Both the position numbers and the translations under genes were made by a program. Under the pieces are notes generated by a model that was given only the letters and a program-made list of their open reading frames with translations, had not been told where the DNA came from and searched no databases. Of a stretch of 5,592 nucleotides of DNA, positions 5,576 through 5,592 are shown one piece after another. How positions within the stretch are numbered: the first letter of the stretch is position 1; the number at the start of each line of letters is the position of its first letter. The DNA is from Pseudomonas nitroreducens (GTDB taxonomy: Bacteria; Pseudomonadota; Gammaproteobacteria; Pseudomonadales; Pseudomonadaceae): positions 1 to 5,592 of the forward strand of contig NZ_JACHLI010000070.1 in the NCBI RefSeq assembly GCF_014204515.1, read 5' to 3'.

Positions 5576-5592
5576 ATGCCCAATGGAAGTGA
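5558..5592 (+). CDS. Truncated 5' end of an unidentified reading frame
   Basis: A GTG codon lies eight bases after AGGAG (5545-5549) and opens the frame VTGFKRMPNGS, which runs off the right edge. A second start, ATG at 5576, lies in the same frame. Eleven complete codons are too few to identify the product. The preceding IS-like terminus hints at a transposase subunit, but an ordinary chromosomal or island gene is equally possible. Confidence 0.35.
   Translation, partial: MTGFKRMPNGS

Larger units (their letters stand above)
5500..5592 (+). mobile_element. Possible left end of an IS3-family (IS2-like) element
   Basis: The sequence TGGTTTGGCCCCCTGTAT (5500-5517) resembles what I recall of the IS2 left end, TGGATTTGCCCC followed by TATAT, and IS3-family ends begin with TG. 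A short leader, an AGGAG site (5545-5549) and a GTG start at 5558 follow, matching the usual distance from an IS3 end to the first transposase frame. The comparison is from memory and only about 90 bases are visible, so this is a tentative call. Confidence 0.3.

Overview
The window holds a complete four-gene chaperone-usher fimbrial operon on the minus strand. It reads right to left: major pilin (5230-4685), periplasmic chaperone (4637-3900), outer-membrane usher (3840-1240) and a two-domain FimH-like tip adhesin (1224-211). The genes are very rich in G and C, third positions are mostly G/C, and each start has a purine-rich Shine-Dalgarno sequence. Gene order and protein types resemble the Cup fimbriae of pseudomonads, so a Pseudomonas or related gammaproteobacterium is likely. 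That placement is an inference; no species marker is present.

Left edge (1-210): two insertion-sequence remnants appear to be nested. Bases 1-94 look like the right end of an IS66-family element: the last 15 codons of a TnpC-like transposase with an LLPW motif, then a terminal GCGCTTAC. Directly after it, bases 95-191 encode the C-terminus of an IS5-family DDE transposase. Its stop codon lies about 20 bases from the adhesin stop, so the two genes run tail to tail. No fifth fimbrial gene and no convincing terminator follow the adhesin.

Operon (211-5230): pilin and adhesin carry signal peptides, paired cysteines and a C-terminal Tyr-Glu beta strand. The chaperone keeps the Arg8/Lys anchor residues of the PapD family. 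The usher shows the N-terminal domain, plug motif, barrel and cysteine-paired C-terminal domain. The chaperone would fold subunits in the periplasm, the usher would secrete and assemble them, the adhesin would sit at the tip and the major pilin would form the shaft. The pilin-chaperone and chaperone-usher gaps each contain a strong RNA hairpin; the usher-adhesin gap is only 15 bases and has none.

Right edge (5231-5592): a leader with a predicted two-part hairpin precedes the pilin, then an AT-richer block (39% G+C over 5341-5430) that probably holds promoter and regulator sites, although no clear sigma-70 or sigma-54 promoter is visible. From about 5500 the sequence may be the start of another mobile element, with a truncated GTG-initiated reading frame at 5558. 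The operon therefore seems to lie in an accessory, IS-rich region. It is a recognisable fimbrial system; the less familiar parts are the adhesin's receptor domain, the intercistronic hairpins and the nested IS junction.
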